Source: Trichaptum fuscoviolaceum (Eukaryota; Basidiomycota; Agaricomycetes; Hymenochaetales; Trichaptaceae). From it: a stretch of DNA of 64,000 nucleotides. Positions 1 through 9,852 of the stretch are shown in pieces. The stretch lies in NCBI GenBank assembly GCA_910574455.1, contig CAJSYZ010000003.1:5369088-5433087 (forward strand), in the 5' to 3' direction. Numbering within the stretch: position 1 is the stretch's first letter; every line of letters starts with the position of its first letter. The notes below the pieces were generated by a model. It searched no databases. It worked only from the letters and a program-made list of their open reading frames with translations, and had not been told where the DNA came from. A program made the translations under genes and the position numbers.

Positions 1-210
1 GCTTCTTTCTCCCTTCGTGCTTTGCGACTGTTGATACGGTTGTGCGTACGCCCGGGGGCGACCGTATCCTGAACCAGAAGTTAGAGTAAGTCCATGCGAA
101 GTGCACAGACTACTTACCTTAGGAACAGGTTTTGCCGATTTGAGACGTGCAGAGCCTGCTTTGTCGATCATAGATTGAATCGACGGGCCGGGTTTGGTAG
201 CGTCGGCCAT
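1..210 (-). CDS. 5' part of an unrecognised protein-coding gene, cut by the left edge
   Basis: Read on the minus strand, an ATG at 210-208 opens 31 codons beginning MADATKPGPS and ending at 118. A good donor (GTAAGT, 117-112) follows, and a 49-base intron with a CTAAC branch site ends in CAG at 71-69. The frame then continues open from 68 to the window edge with a basic stretch (SRKARREKE). The intron splices in phase 0 and keeps the frame, which is the main support for a real gene. The family is not recognised and no domain is visible. Only about 53 codons are inside the window. It could also be the 5' part of a transposon-borne gene. Confidence 0.4.
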   Translation of the reverse strand, partial: MADATKPGPSIQSMIDKAGSARLKSAKPVPKVSSLCTSHGLTLTSGSGYGRPRAYAQPYQQSQSTKGERS

Positions 211-1060
211 CTCAATGTCTACGTCTTTGTGAAGTTCTACCCTGGGCTTTGATTTTACTCTCAGCCTTGGCAGCCTTGCCATCCGCGAGGTGAATCAGGC
301 GGTAGGCATAAAGCAATATGTCGTTGAGAAGGGTACTCGGACAAATGCTGCTGCGGTTGACGGTTTCCATCCCGTGATCCGCAGTTCACCAGAATTCGCG
401 TCTTGAGTCCAGACGGGAAGGTGCATGCGTTTTCAGCAGATCCGCGCCTTTCTGAGTGATTAGCGGGCTCAGCTACTGAACATGGCCTGGTGGCCAGCCC
501 ATCCTCTAACGCCGTAATCTCATCTGCCTTAGCCCTAATGGAAGAGGCTAGAGCATCAGTAGACGCCTGACGTGCGCCTCCTGAAGAGCTGTCTGGGCTG
601 CCTTGGCTGCCTCAGAACTGGCGTACTCCTTGGTAACTGGACCGAAGGAGCCTTTCGAACGAAGGTGGGTGGGGACTACCGGCAGCAGCATGCTGCCGCC
701 ACTTGCTTATAGTGGCCCGCGCCGCATTAAGCTTCTTCCAGCTGTGCGGTAAACCCCTATGAGGGGTTCGCGGAGTACGCCCTGGTACCCATGGGGAGGA
801 GTGCCAGGACCTCATCACAGATGAGGCGCGCCGATAAGCGCCATTGCCAATAACCTGGTCCTCGTTCAGGCGGCCTCGCTCGTAAGCGTTGCGCCATAAC
901 TCCGTTCGCGTGGAAGAGGGGACATAGCCCGCAGGAAACAGAGGGTTGGCAGTGGACGACATGGGGCTCTATAGGTGTGCAGCCTGTCCCCATGGAGTTG
1001 GGGACTTCCCACGCTTTTCCGTAAAAGGACTCGGCTAAGCTCGAAATGCCTCGGGTAGTG
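211..1060. other. Stretch without a supportable gene
   Basis: Several overlapping open frames on the minus strand between about 610 and 1093 show no recognisable domain and overlap one another in different frames. I see no terminal repeats here. It may be upstream sequence of the partial gene at the left edge, or old repeat sequence. Confidence 0.3.
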
Positions 1061-1062
1061 AA

Positions 1063-1212
1063 ATGACTCGGCAAGTACGAGTTCCCTTGGCAAATCGTTC
1101 GGCTAGCAAAGTTCCCTTGGCAAGTCCCTCGGTTAGTAGGTGTTCCCTTGGCAAATCGTTCGGCAAGTAGGTGTCCCCTCGGGTAGTGTCGAAATGACTC
1201 GGCTAATCGAGC
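1063..1212. repeat. Short degenerate tandem repeat, about 30-bp unit
   Basis: The phrase GTTCCCTTGGCAA recurs at about 30-31 base spacing, followed by TCGTTCGGC or CCCTCGGTTAG, and ends with flanking copies of AAATGACTCGGC. The TCGTTCGGCTA core also occurs in the 43-bp minisatellite at 3.1-3.8 kb, so the two arrays may be related. Confidence 0.6.
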
Positions 1213-1287
1213 AGTTACAGCAATCGATTCCGCTACTTGGAATCACTCCCTTGCTGTTGCTGCTGCTGTTTCCCCCTCACGGTCGCT

Positions 1288-2940
1288 TCACTCCCGCCAG
1301 CACAAGTCTTCGCCGCTCTTAGCAGCCTCATCACGCATGGCACGTCAGGCGCAGACCGACGCTGATGAAGACGCACCATCGCGTTCTGCGCTGCGCATCA
1401 TCAACACCCTCTCAACGTCGCTCCCGCCCGCTCAAGTCTTCCCAGCACTCAGCAGCCTCTCTTTGAATGAGTTGAAGACGAGTACATCAGCAAGCGCGCC
1501 GCACTCCTCTCCTCTGCACCGCCATCGTGCTTTTCGCCAACCCTGCATCACAGCGCCAGGCCTGCACTGCGCTCGACGCGCTGCTCATGATTCTGCAGGA
1601 TGTCATCGAGGACTACCTCGCGCTGCTCATGGTGCGCCTCAAGGCCTGCTCGAGACCGCGCCGCTGAAGGTCAAGGCCGTCGACACAATTGGGACTGCCA
1701 CGCACGCGTCGTGAGGCAACTTCCTGTCGTTCTTCGCACCACTGATGGACAAGCTGAAGCACTTCCTCATCTTGGCTGGCGAGGGCGAGAAGACGGAGCT
1801 AAGGGGCATTGCTATGGATGCGGTGGGCACGTTCGCAGAGGTGGTAGGAAAGGAGGCATTCCACCCGTACTTCGTAGATGTAGCAGATCTTCGACGGCAT
1901 CAAGACGGGCAACGCACGACTGCGCGAGTGCAGATTCCTCGTCTTCGGCGTGATGGCTAGGGTGGGGCTCTCGCCGTACATCAGCTAGGATGTGCGGTCG
2001 CTGCTGCAGAGGAGAACGTCAAGCAGGACAAATCCTTGGGCTCCGGTGAGTTCCTTTCAAATTGATCTTCCATGCTTTGCTTAATCTCTTGTAGTAGAAA
2101 GGATTTCACCGAGTTCTTCACCACCGGCGATTCCGCAACTTTCGCTATCAAGATCAAGGCCAAGTACACGAACGCGACGATCGTTGACGACGACAAGGAA
2201 TCCATCAGCGATGACAAGCTCTTCGAGGTTAACTCAGCCATCGCTGTGGAGAAGGAGATCGCCGCAGACATCATTGGTACCGTTTTTGCCGCGACGGGCC
2301 AGCACCTACTGCCGTCTTGAAATCATCAAGATCTTCTACAAGCTGAGCAAATCGCGGGACTGACAGCCCGGCTTAGCAGGTGCTGTGCCGCAAACTGTCG
2401 GTCCTGCATTCTTCGAAAGCCGTAAGTATCTCTTCTTAATAGTTGACTTTCGCTAATTGCTGTCAAAGACCTTGAAGAGATATGCAACATCGCCATTCAG
2501 ATCCTAGAGCATAAGGCGCTTTGCCAGCAAGACCCGGATCAAGAAGAGGACAACGAGCGGCTGCAGAACCAGGCAGGGTACGACTTTGTTTTGTTCTCTT
2601 CTGTTGGTGAACTCGTTGCGTTGCTCGCTGCTTGACACCGACTTTGCGCAGGTGTTCCAGTCCTTCTTCCCTCTTATTTCTAAGTTCTATGTATGTCATG
2701 TTTACCTTCTTACTTTCATAGACTGACAATCGACCTGTAGGGAAAGAAACGCTCAATCAGCAGTCGTTCATTGTCGGCGCGCTCGCTGAGATAACCAACG
2801 GGATGAAGGAAGCAATATCGCCTTCAACGCAGCCTCTTCTCGTCGTCCTTGCACTGTTTGGTCTCAACCAGCTGAAGGTTAGGGCAGAGTTCTGTGCCGG
2901 CGCTGAAGGCGGAGAGCTTTGTGAAGATCCATGTAGCTAG
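1288..2940 (+). pseudogene. KAP123: Decayed importin beta-4 (Kap123-type karyopherin) fragment
   Basis: Blocks of a HEAT-repeat importin are readable in order but in changing frames: SALRIINTLSTSLPPAQVF near 1395, LETAPLKVKAVDTIGTATHA near 1645, ELRGIAMDAVGTFAEVVGKE near 1795, RECRFLVFGVMARVG near 1928, EVNSAIAVEKEIAADIIG near 2225, ILEHKALCQQDPDQEED near 2500 and SFIVGALAEITNGMKEAI near 2765. In intact fungal Kap123 these blocks form one protein that imports ribosomal proteins and histones through the nuclear pore. Here in-frame stops and frameshifts (for example at 1712 and 2631) break it. Intron-like gaps remain, for example near 2420-2470, so it arose from DNA rather than a processed mRNA. 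A block like SLPPAQVF is duplicated near 1288 and 1425. The N-terminal third and the C-terminus are missing. Confidence 0.75.
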
Positions 2941-3061
2941 TCCTACAGCAATTTGTAGTAGTTTATCCATCTATTGCTAATGGGATGCAAACAGTGTTTG
3001 TGTAATGCTGTGAATTATTTTTTGAAGTGAAGACATCTTTGATTGTATATTAAACAGTATA

Positions 3062-3785
3062 CAGAGTCGAACTTGGTCGGCTACTGAAGTGGTTGCGCTT
3101 GATCTATGGACGAACTCGTTCGGCTATTGACATGATTGCACACGATCTATGGTCGAACTCGTTCGGCTATTAAAGTGGTTGCGCTTGATCTATGGTCGAA
3201 CTCGCTCGGCTATTGACATGATTGCACACGATTTATGGTCGAACTCGTTCGGCTATTAAAGTGGTTGCGCTTGATCTATGGTCGAACTCGCTCGGCTATT
3301 GACATGATTGCGTGTGATCTATGGTCGAACTCGTTCGGCTATTGACATGATTGCACACGATTTATGGTCGAACTCGTTCGGCTATTGACATGATTGCACA
3401 CGATTTATGGTCGAACTCGTTCGGCTATTGACATGATGCACACGATTGTGTGTGATCTATGGTCGAACTCGTTCGGCTATTGACATGATTGGCACACGAT
3501 ATATGGTCGAACTCGTTCGGCTATTGACATGATTGCACACGATTTATGGTCGAACTACATTCGGCTATTGACATGATTGCACGACGATTTATGGTCGAAC
3601 TCGTTCGGCTATTGACATGATTGCGCTTGATCTCCATGGTCGAGCTCGCTAGGATATTGAACATGATTGCGTGTGATTTCTATGGTCGAACTGGCTCGGC
3701 TATTGACATGATTGCGTAGTGATCTATGGTCGAACTCGTTCGGCTATTGACATGATTGCACACGATCTATGGTCGAACTCGGTCT
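3062..3785. repeat. 43-bp minisatellite, about 16-17 degenerate units
   Basis: The unit reads roughly ATGGTCGAACTCGTTCGGCT followed by ATTGACATGATTGCACACGA and TTT. Two flavours alternate in the left half: an ATTAAAGTGGTTGCGCTTGA type and an ATTGACATGATTGCACACGA type. The right half holds mainly the second type with small indels. No coding potential is apparent. The array runs directly into the dispersed repeat that begins near 3786. Confidence 0.9.
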
Positions 3786-4600
3786 CGCTATAACAAGCCC
3801 ATTCGGACGAGGCCTTACTCGTGCCACCGAATCATTGTAGATAGTGGACATTTCCCAGTATGCAGCCTTGACTGCCACAGAGGACGCACCCGCTTTCAAA
3901 GCAGAGGACGCTACGCGCTTTCAAAGCAGCTGATTGCCACCTGCTATATCAAAGCGCAGTGGATGCGACGAACATCAGTGGTGTAGAATAGAGGTAGAAT
4001 AAGGTGAGTATTGCATTTCATTGTCTATCTACACGGGTTATAGAGACCTCGGTCGGTATCTAGCCTTCCTTGTGGGTTTGCCGAGGTTTCTCCTCGTCAG
4101 AGGCTGCGCCTCTCTTCGGTTTTGGGCTGACTCGTCGGCCCCTCGGCAAACCTAAGTCGCTCTTGAGACAAGGACCTTTTCAAGCGAGCTCAAGGGCGGC
4201 TTCTCCCACACGAACCTGCCAGTCACAATTCTTCACTTCAGCATCCTTCGAGGGAGCCTTCTCTTTCTAGATAGCCAACCACAGACGGCAGCGTGCAGGA
4301 GCGCAAGATCGAATTGGAAGGACTTCGAAGACATAACACAACTCGTGACAAGCGGGAGCACGCGTACGTCACGCATCAAGTCGCGTCGTGTGACTCGTGT
4401 CTTTTTATCCTCATGCAACCACGGCATGAAGGTACGTCTTCAAGCCTCAAGACAGCGGCGACGCATGATGAAGACCTCAAATATTTCGCAACACACCCAC
4501 CCTCGCCTCCGTTGGTGCTTATAAAGGCTTCAAAGAAGGTCTTCTTTTCGTGGTTGGTAGTGCCAGGGCGACGGCTGGCTTGACTCGTCGGCTATGGATG
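3786..4600 (+). repeat. Dispersed LTR-like repeat (copy 1)
   Basis: This stretch shares several hundred bases with 20.1-21.0 kb and 55.7-56.2 kb. It has a T/CAAAGCAG-rich part (3890-3960), a conserved tail (about 4064-4305, with CCGAGGTTTCTCCTCGTCAG and CGACTCGTCGG-like words), then a head of a second copy (4308-4580). The head contains an ACGTCACGC motif (CRE-like) and a TATAAAG box (about 4520), so it resembles the promoter part of an LTR. No gag or pol frame was found. It may be solo or truncated LTRs, or a non-autonomous element; the exact ends are not defined. Confidence 0.6.
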
Positions 4601-5315
4601 TGGCTGTCGGATAAGATATGTAGTTCAGCATCCCTGTAAAGTATACATGTCAGCCATTGACATTAGATCAAGTTTTTCTGAAGCAAATATTGCAGAAAAA
4701 AACGTCAAGTGTTATATGAAATTTAAGGGTGGATTGATTACTTTATGTTAGAAAGATACGTTAGATTGTTAACAGTCTGAATGTTGGTCTTCATTGGAAC
4801 CGTGCCGCTGAAAGTGAAGGTCAAGTTTGTTGTGAGAGACGGAATCACTCCGTTGCTGACATAGTATGTGTCATCTCCCTGCTGTATTGCATACAGGTGA
4901 TGTTTGAAGTGTTGTATATATCTTCGTCCTGTATGAAAAAGACAATAAGGCTATTCAAAGGTCTCATTGGGCACACGCTGGAATGATTTCTTCATTTGTA
5001 TATTTATCAATAAACATGACATATGTGTATCTGTATGGAGCTCTGAATAACTCATAACACAAATGAAATAGATAGCTTAAGGTTAATATCTGAGAGACGT
5101 TTAGGCTTTGCGAGTAACTAGCTGGTTGTGGGATGTTATTATCTGTAAAGAATAGGTTCTCATATGTGTTTTACGTCCTTCACTTATTTTGATTTTGGTC
5201 TTAATTGTTTAAGCCCATATCCCGTTTGTTATTTGCTACATGGGTATTGCTGAGGATGTACACACCAAGGTGGCTATAGGATTGAATTTGCAATCTGTCT
5301 CGAGGACTTTTCAAG
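4601..5315. other. AT-rich sequence without a gene
   Basis: No open frame with recognisable content on either strand and no obvious repeat. Confidence 0.5.
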
Positions 5316-5319
5316 TGAC

Positions 5320-6700
5320 AAGACCGTGATTAAATATATGAAACGATGATATGCTTCTTCCTAAGTCCTTTACGGAGCCAGATCTCGCGAGGGCTCTCAA
5401 CCTCGGCTGTTGATGACTTTTATGCAAGATGGAATTCCAGCACCGTAGTATATAAATCCAACCGGCTGTTTAATAATATTTGACCCCCCGTAATATACAA
5501 ATCTGACCCCCCATACTATATAAAAAGTATATAAATCTGACGCCGGGAGAAATGATATGCTGACGATTTCAGTAATAAAATCCCAACATCATGGGATATA
5601 TATATCCAACCCCTCTGGAGTAATAATTTCCAACCCCCCATAGTAATAATTTCCAACCGCCCGTAGTATTGTATTCCAACCCGTGCATTATCTGAATCCA
5701 ACCACCGGAAGTATTTCATTGAAAATCCAACCCCCTTGTAGTATTCAATCCAACTACCCTGAGTATTAAATTTCAACCCCGTGCATTATTTAATATCCAT
5801 CCCATGGAACTAATTCTATCCCGCAATCAACTACTGGAGGCGATTCAAAAGGTTCCCGCACACAATTTGCAGAGACGGGTTTGGGCAAGACAACACAACT
5901 ACCGCAGCACCTTCTCAAGCCTGCAAGCAGCTGCGTTGCGTTGCTGAGAAGAGCGTTGCAGCGCGTGTTGCTGAGGAAGTAGTAGGAACCAATGGTGGGC
6001 TATGAGGTTGTATATCGATAAGACCGTGATAAATACATGAACGGCCATATACTTCTTTGTGAGTCCTTGACGGAGCCGGATCTGGCGAGTTTCTCGGCCA
6101 TTGATTGTGACGAAGTTCATGAGCAAAACGAATAAGTACAGACATCTTGCTTCAATCAACGCATTCCATGTGTGGCGGGGACTTCGGACAAGCTATATAA
6201 TTTCTACTGAGGGTGGAAAATATTTCTACAAGTGGTCAGATATTGATACTGTAAGGGGTCGGATACCATTTCTGCAGGTGGTCGGATATTAATTCTGCGA
6301 GGGGTTGGATATCATTTCTACTGCGGGGTTGGATATTAATTCTGTGAGGGGTCAGATATAAATAAAGCATTCAGGGGGTTGAAAATGTATTCTACAGTGG
6401 GTTGGAATTTATTTCCGCATGTTATCAGATTTAGATTCTGTTTTCGCCCGATTTCAATTCTCCTGTGGGTTGGATATCATTTCTCCAAAGGGTTGGATTT
6501 TATTTCTCAAGCACATTTTTGTTGGATATTATTTCTCCCTGGGTTGGATTGGTATTTACTACGGTGCTGGAATCCTATTTTGGGACTTTTTATGAGCAAT
6601 TGTTAAGTACAGAAATCTTGTTTGTTATATTCATTGTGGTTTACACATTCATTCATAATGTGAGCAAGCTGGCTCTGACAGCGGTCTATAATTGTGTACT
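5320..6700. mobile_element. Foldback-like repeat with inverted arms of short tandem motifs
   Basis: The left arm (about 5440-5820) is a string of degenerate units such as ATAATTTCCAACCCCCCATAG, about 25-35 bases each. The right arm (about 6200-6560) is the same motif in reverse complement (GGGGTTGGATATTAATTCTG). They flank a 350-bp centre. A block at about 5320-5420 (GACCGTGAT ... GGAGCC(A/G)GATCT) recurs in direct orientation at 6020-6100 and again at 39.2 kb. The end with GCTGGCTCTGACAGCG near 6668 matches 39.3 kb. No transposase frame is visible, so this is a non-autonomous element or a remnant. Confidence 0.55.
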
Positions 6701-6722
6701 TATATTATATCATAATAAATGT

Positions 6723-7065
6723 TATTTTCTAATATTAGGATTGTTAGTAGTCATTCTCACGCTCTTGTGATAAGCGCTAGTTATGGTTGTGACGTAAAAT
6801 ATTGTTAAACATCAATTGTATGTTGGTAATGTAGATTATCTGTCTTACTAGGATTAATGACGCTTGATATAATCTACTACAATTAAAGAAGATCATGAAG
6901 AGTATTTTATATAATTGTTGTAACTTTATTATATCACAATATCTGTTATAATTAAATATGTCGTTTGCTTATCATGATTCTCACGCCTTTTTGATAAGCG
7001 CCAGTCTTGATCATTGATGTAAATGTTGTGTTGAACATAAATTGTATAGTGGTAATGCTCCAGCA
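6723..7065 (+). repeat. Tandem duplication with about 219-bp period
   Basis: The stretch CATTCTCACGCTCTTGTGAT with its following ~80 bases (6755-6838) recurs with drift at about 6974-7060 (GATTCTCACGCCTTTTTGAT and onward to TGGTAATG). Two copies only. The second copy abuts the start of the alpha-glucan synthase fragment. Confidence 0.6.
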
Positions 7066-7490
7066 TGGCGACCTGGTGGCCTTTGGTGTTCATTCGAATT
7101 GAAAGCTTCAACTGAGCAAGTTAACATTGCAAGATCGTCTGACGGAGTGGAATCCTTAAGCGATGGCGAATCGCAAGACATTTGTATGCATGGTGATCAA
7201 GGCACTCGACATCGACGCCATTTGTATCAACAACAGCACTCAAGTTGTATTGGACGCACTGACAGAATGGACCACAGCTGCATGCTCGTGTGCGGCAAGT
7301 GTCAACAAGAACTACTTCTTTATTACCGGGTGGCATCACCTTCAGAGCTTTGTATATTGGCCGTGGTCGTACACCGACGATGCTGCTGCCTCCTGATTTG
7401 GCTGCGATTATCAACATGACGTCGGACGATAATCAATACTTCTTCCGCTTGAACGGCATGAACGCTCTCAATGGCGTTGCCTTCCACTTC
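7042..7490 (+). pseudogene. AGS1: Alpha-1,3-glucan synthase fragment (GH13 amylase-like part), decayed
   Basis: Readable pieces KTFVCMVIKALDIDAI, STQVVLDALTEWTTAA and SVNKNYFFITG (7170-7325), then GRGRTPTM and PDLAAIINMTSDDNQYFF (7365-7450), match the extracellular amylase-like domain of the large cell-wall alpha-glucan synthases. In the intact enzyme the region ...KALDIDGIRIDKSTQ... carries the catalytic Asp of GH13; here it reads ALDIDAICINNSTQ, so the Asp position is Asn. Two frames are used, so at least one frameshift is present. About 150 residues of an enzyme of about 2,400 remain. It is fused at about 7490 to the TFIIF-alpha fragment in the same orientation. A longer, independent copy lies at 45.6-47.2 kb on the minus strand. 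Confidence 0.75.
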
Positions 7491-9270
7491 AGCCATTCGA
7501 CGCACAAGTCCACCTCTGCGGAAGATAAAGCGAGAAAAAAGAGAGCCCACGCTCTTCCAAAAGAATCCGTACCGACTCATCCTGGTGCAGGTCCAAAAGC
7601 CATACCCAGCGCCGCCGTCGCGACCGAAGCCGAAAGTCAAGACAGAGCCAGATACAGGGAAGTGGCTGGTGAAGCTCGAGCCGAAGTCTGAGATCAGGGT
7701 CAAGGGCTCCGGGTCGTCTTTGGCCTTGACGTTCACGGCTGTCAGAGGCGAGGACGCGCTGTACCAGGAGTTCAAGCTCTTCAGCTGCGACAGGCATGGG
7801 TGGCAATACGACGTGATGAAGTTCGACTCACGGAAACCAGTCGACATCAGTACGTGGCCGCGGCCCGTGAAGCTCAACCACAAGGAGCTACGCCGTGACC
7901 CTACTAGTGAGGGTGTGGTTGGCGTCGCAGGTGCCCATGAAGCGGATGTTAGGGGCAGATGGGAAGCCCGTCATTGGTGCAGACGGACGTATAGTCATGG
8001 TCGATGCAGAGGAGCGGTCGATCCACAACGAGGCAAATCGGAAGGACGTCAAAGACAAAGACAAAGGCAAGCGGAAACGCAAGTTTCAGAAGAAGACTCG
8101 GCAGGTGTTCCTGGTGCCCGAGCATATCCGATAGAGCGTCGAGAGGAACGGTATCCCTGGGTTGTGGAGGATGGGACGGGCAGCAAGGTATGGGTGGGAC
8201 GGATGGAGGAGGCGGCGAAGACCAAGACGCATGCGCTGTTCATGCCCGCAGCGGACCAGATGTTCAAGTTAGTGCCTGCGCAAGATCGTGCCGAGCCTTG
8301 AGGGAGCGGAGAAGCTGATGGGAAAGATGGAGAAGAATCGCGAGATGGACCACTAGTCGATGCGCTTGCGCAATAACGCAGCGAATGGTATCTCTGCGCC
8401 GATTGCGAGCGGTGCCATGACTGGCGCGAGTCTCGTGTATGATATGGGGGGCAGTTCACAGGGCCCCGGGGAAGGAGACTGAAGACTGTGGCGGGCTATT
8501 CGAGGAAGATGATGAAGAGGGTGTTGATAATAGTCGGAGGTGGGAAAGGCACAGAGGGGACAAGGGCGACTTGGTTGAGATGGAGGAGGAGTTTGCAGAT
8601 GATGAAGAGAAGATGGATGTTGAGGACACCCGTGGGGCCGTGATGAAGAGGCCAAGGAGATTGAGGTTTGTTCAATTCTTTCTCTCTCACTATTCGATAA
8701 ATGAACTTTATTATTTGTTATCCAGGAACGTCAAACGCGTGAATATTGCATGGCAAATAAGACACGAGAGGGTTATATAGACGAATCAGACGAAGATGAG
8801 GAAACAGAGCAGCAGTTAACGGGTGCAGGCAAGCAAATTGTCCGTAAGATTGAAAAGAATAGCGCATACGATAGCAATGAAGATGAAAATCCTTGTGCCT
8901 CCTCGGTAAGTGGCTGTACTTCATGACATTTATCTGCTGATAATACTACTCGTAAGGCCGAGGAAGAAGAGGAACCAGAAGTCATAGCTGCTGGAGTAGC
9001 CCAACAACAAACAACACAACAACAGTGTTCTGGCTCACAAGGTCCGTCACCGACAGCAGCGCCCACGTCTTCTGCTGGATCCAAGCCCTCGTCCCGCCGC
9101 CCACCCTCCAACCCACTCTCACGCTCAGGTTCTCCCGCGCCTACTCAAATCAAGACAGAACCGGCACCAACGCCGCTCGTGCTGAGTGTCAGCGTCAGCG
9201 GACAGTGTCGTTGCGAAGTGCGCAGCGTCCCCCTCCGCGCCCGTCGATGCCAACTCGAAAGGCAGTAGGA
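7491..9270 (+). pseudogene. TFG1: TFIIF alpha subunit (RAP74/Tfg1) pseudogene
   Basis: Many blocks of the largest subunit of general transcription factor IIF are present in order: KVKTEPDTGKWLVKLEP (7635), YQEFKLFSCDR (7763), DVMKFDSRKPVDI (7810), MKRMLGADGKPVIGADG (7937), KFQKKTRQVFLVPEHI (8080), REERYPWVVEDG (8140), THALFMPAADQMFKLVPA (8228) and acidic LFEEDDEEGV (8497). Two intron positions survive (about 8667-8724 and 8909-8957). The C-terminal Ser/Pro-rich tail with IKTEP is near 9150. TFG1 helps recruit RNA polymerase II to promoters. Frameshifts occur near 7480-7500, 7900, 8120 and 8290, and there is a stop at 8355. Retained introns argue for DNA-level copying. The fragment is followed about 500 bp later by the right end of a hairpin-ended element (9.8 kb), which may have carried it. 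Confidence 0.85.
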
Positions 9271-9725
9271 GCCGGGAGACGAGCCCGCTTGTGGGTAGGC
9301 GGCGAGTTCTTAGTTTACTTACTATTGTACTTATTTTGTGTTTATGATATTATTATCTACTTAATATATTTGAGTGATTGAATGACTGAACTGCCTGAAT
9401 GTCTGACCTGACTGACCTGACTGACTGATTGAAGCACTGTTTTAACTCAACAACACTGATTTCAGTGCCAATCCTGAATAAGTCTCTCAGGACATTTAAG
9501 TGATGTTTATTTACTGTAAGTAACTTTCACTGGTAGCAGAAAATACTTGGTTTTCCTGAGGCTATGGAAAGAAAGGATCAAGTGTTAGGAAAAAAACTTA
9601 AAAAAGGTTTACTACTAGTACATGTATTATTGGTAGAGCACAAAATCCCCAGCAACTTTGGTGCATGCTCCTTGGACGATCCGCGAGATTTGCAACCTTA
9701 CGCTTGTCTCAAAAGAAAACTCTTG
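9271..9725. other. Noncoding stretch with simple TGACTGAC-type sequence
   Basis: Contains a short run of TGACTGACC repeats at about 9400-9430 and an imperfect palindromic stretch around 9440-9480. No supportable gene. Confidence 0.4.
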
Positions 9726-9727
9726 GA

Positions 9728-9852
9728 CAGTATTGTGATAGTTCTGTATGTATGTCTAAAGAATATAAATTTCCCTTTTCTCCATAACATTTCATGCCCA
9801 TCTCCGGGTAGCGGGCTCTGCTGTGAGGAACTCACAGCCTGTAACTGCTTGT
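9728..9852 (+). mobile_element. Right end of a hairpin-ended, gene-capturing element (copy 0)
   Basis: About 120 bases matching the right ends at 11.1, 31.2 and 33.4 kb: TGTATGTA...CCATAAC...CCGGGTAGCGGGCTCTGCTG, hairpin GCTGTGAGGAACTCACAGC (9820-9838), then the conserved TAACTGCTTGTT terminus. The left end of this copy was not found. The cargo could be the AGS1-TFG1 chimera just upstream. A 3' hairpin about 11-14 bases from the end resembles Helitron-type rolling-circle transposons, but the canonical CTRR end is not present. Confidence 0.55.

Noticed and set aside
2463..2756. Minus-strand frame of 97 codons
   Set aside because: It is the shadow of the Kap123 pseudogene, whose plus-strand text matches the family in order.
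5899..6159. Two overlapping minus-strand frames of 76-86 codons
   Set aside because: They fall in the centre of the foldback repeat and have no recognisable or conserved content.
7323..7883. Minus-strand frame of 186 codons
   Set aside because: It lies opposite the AGS1 and TFG1 text on the plus strand, which has clear family blocks; the minus-strand translation has none.
9820..9852. Rho-independent terminator (hairpin followed by T-rich sequence)
   Set aside because: The organism is eukaryotic, and the same hairpin recurs at element ends with a conserved TAACTGCTTGTT, so it is better read as a transposon end.
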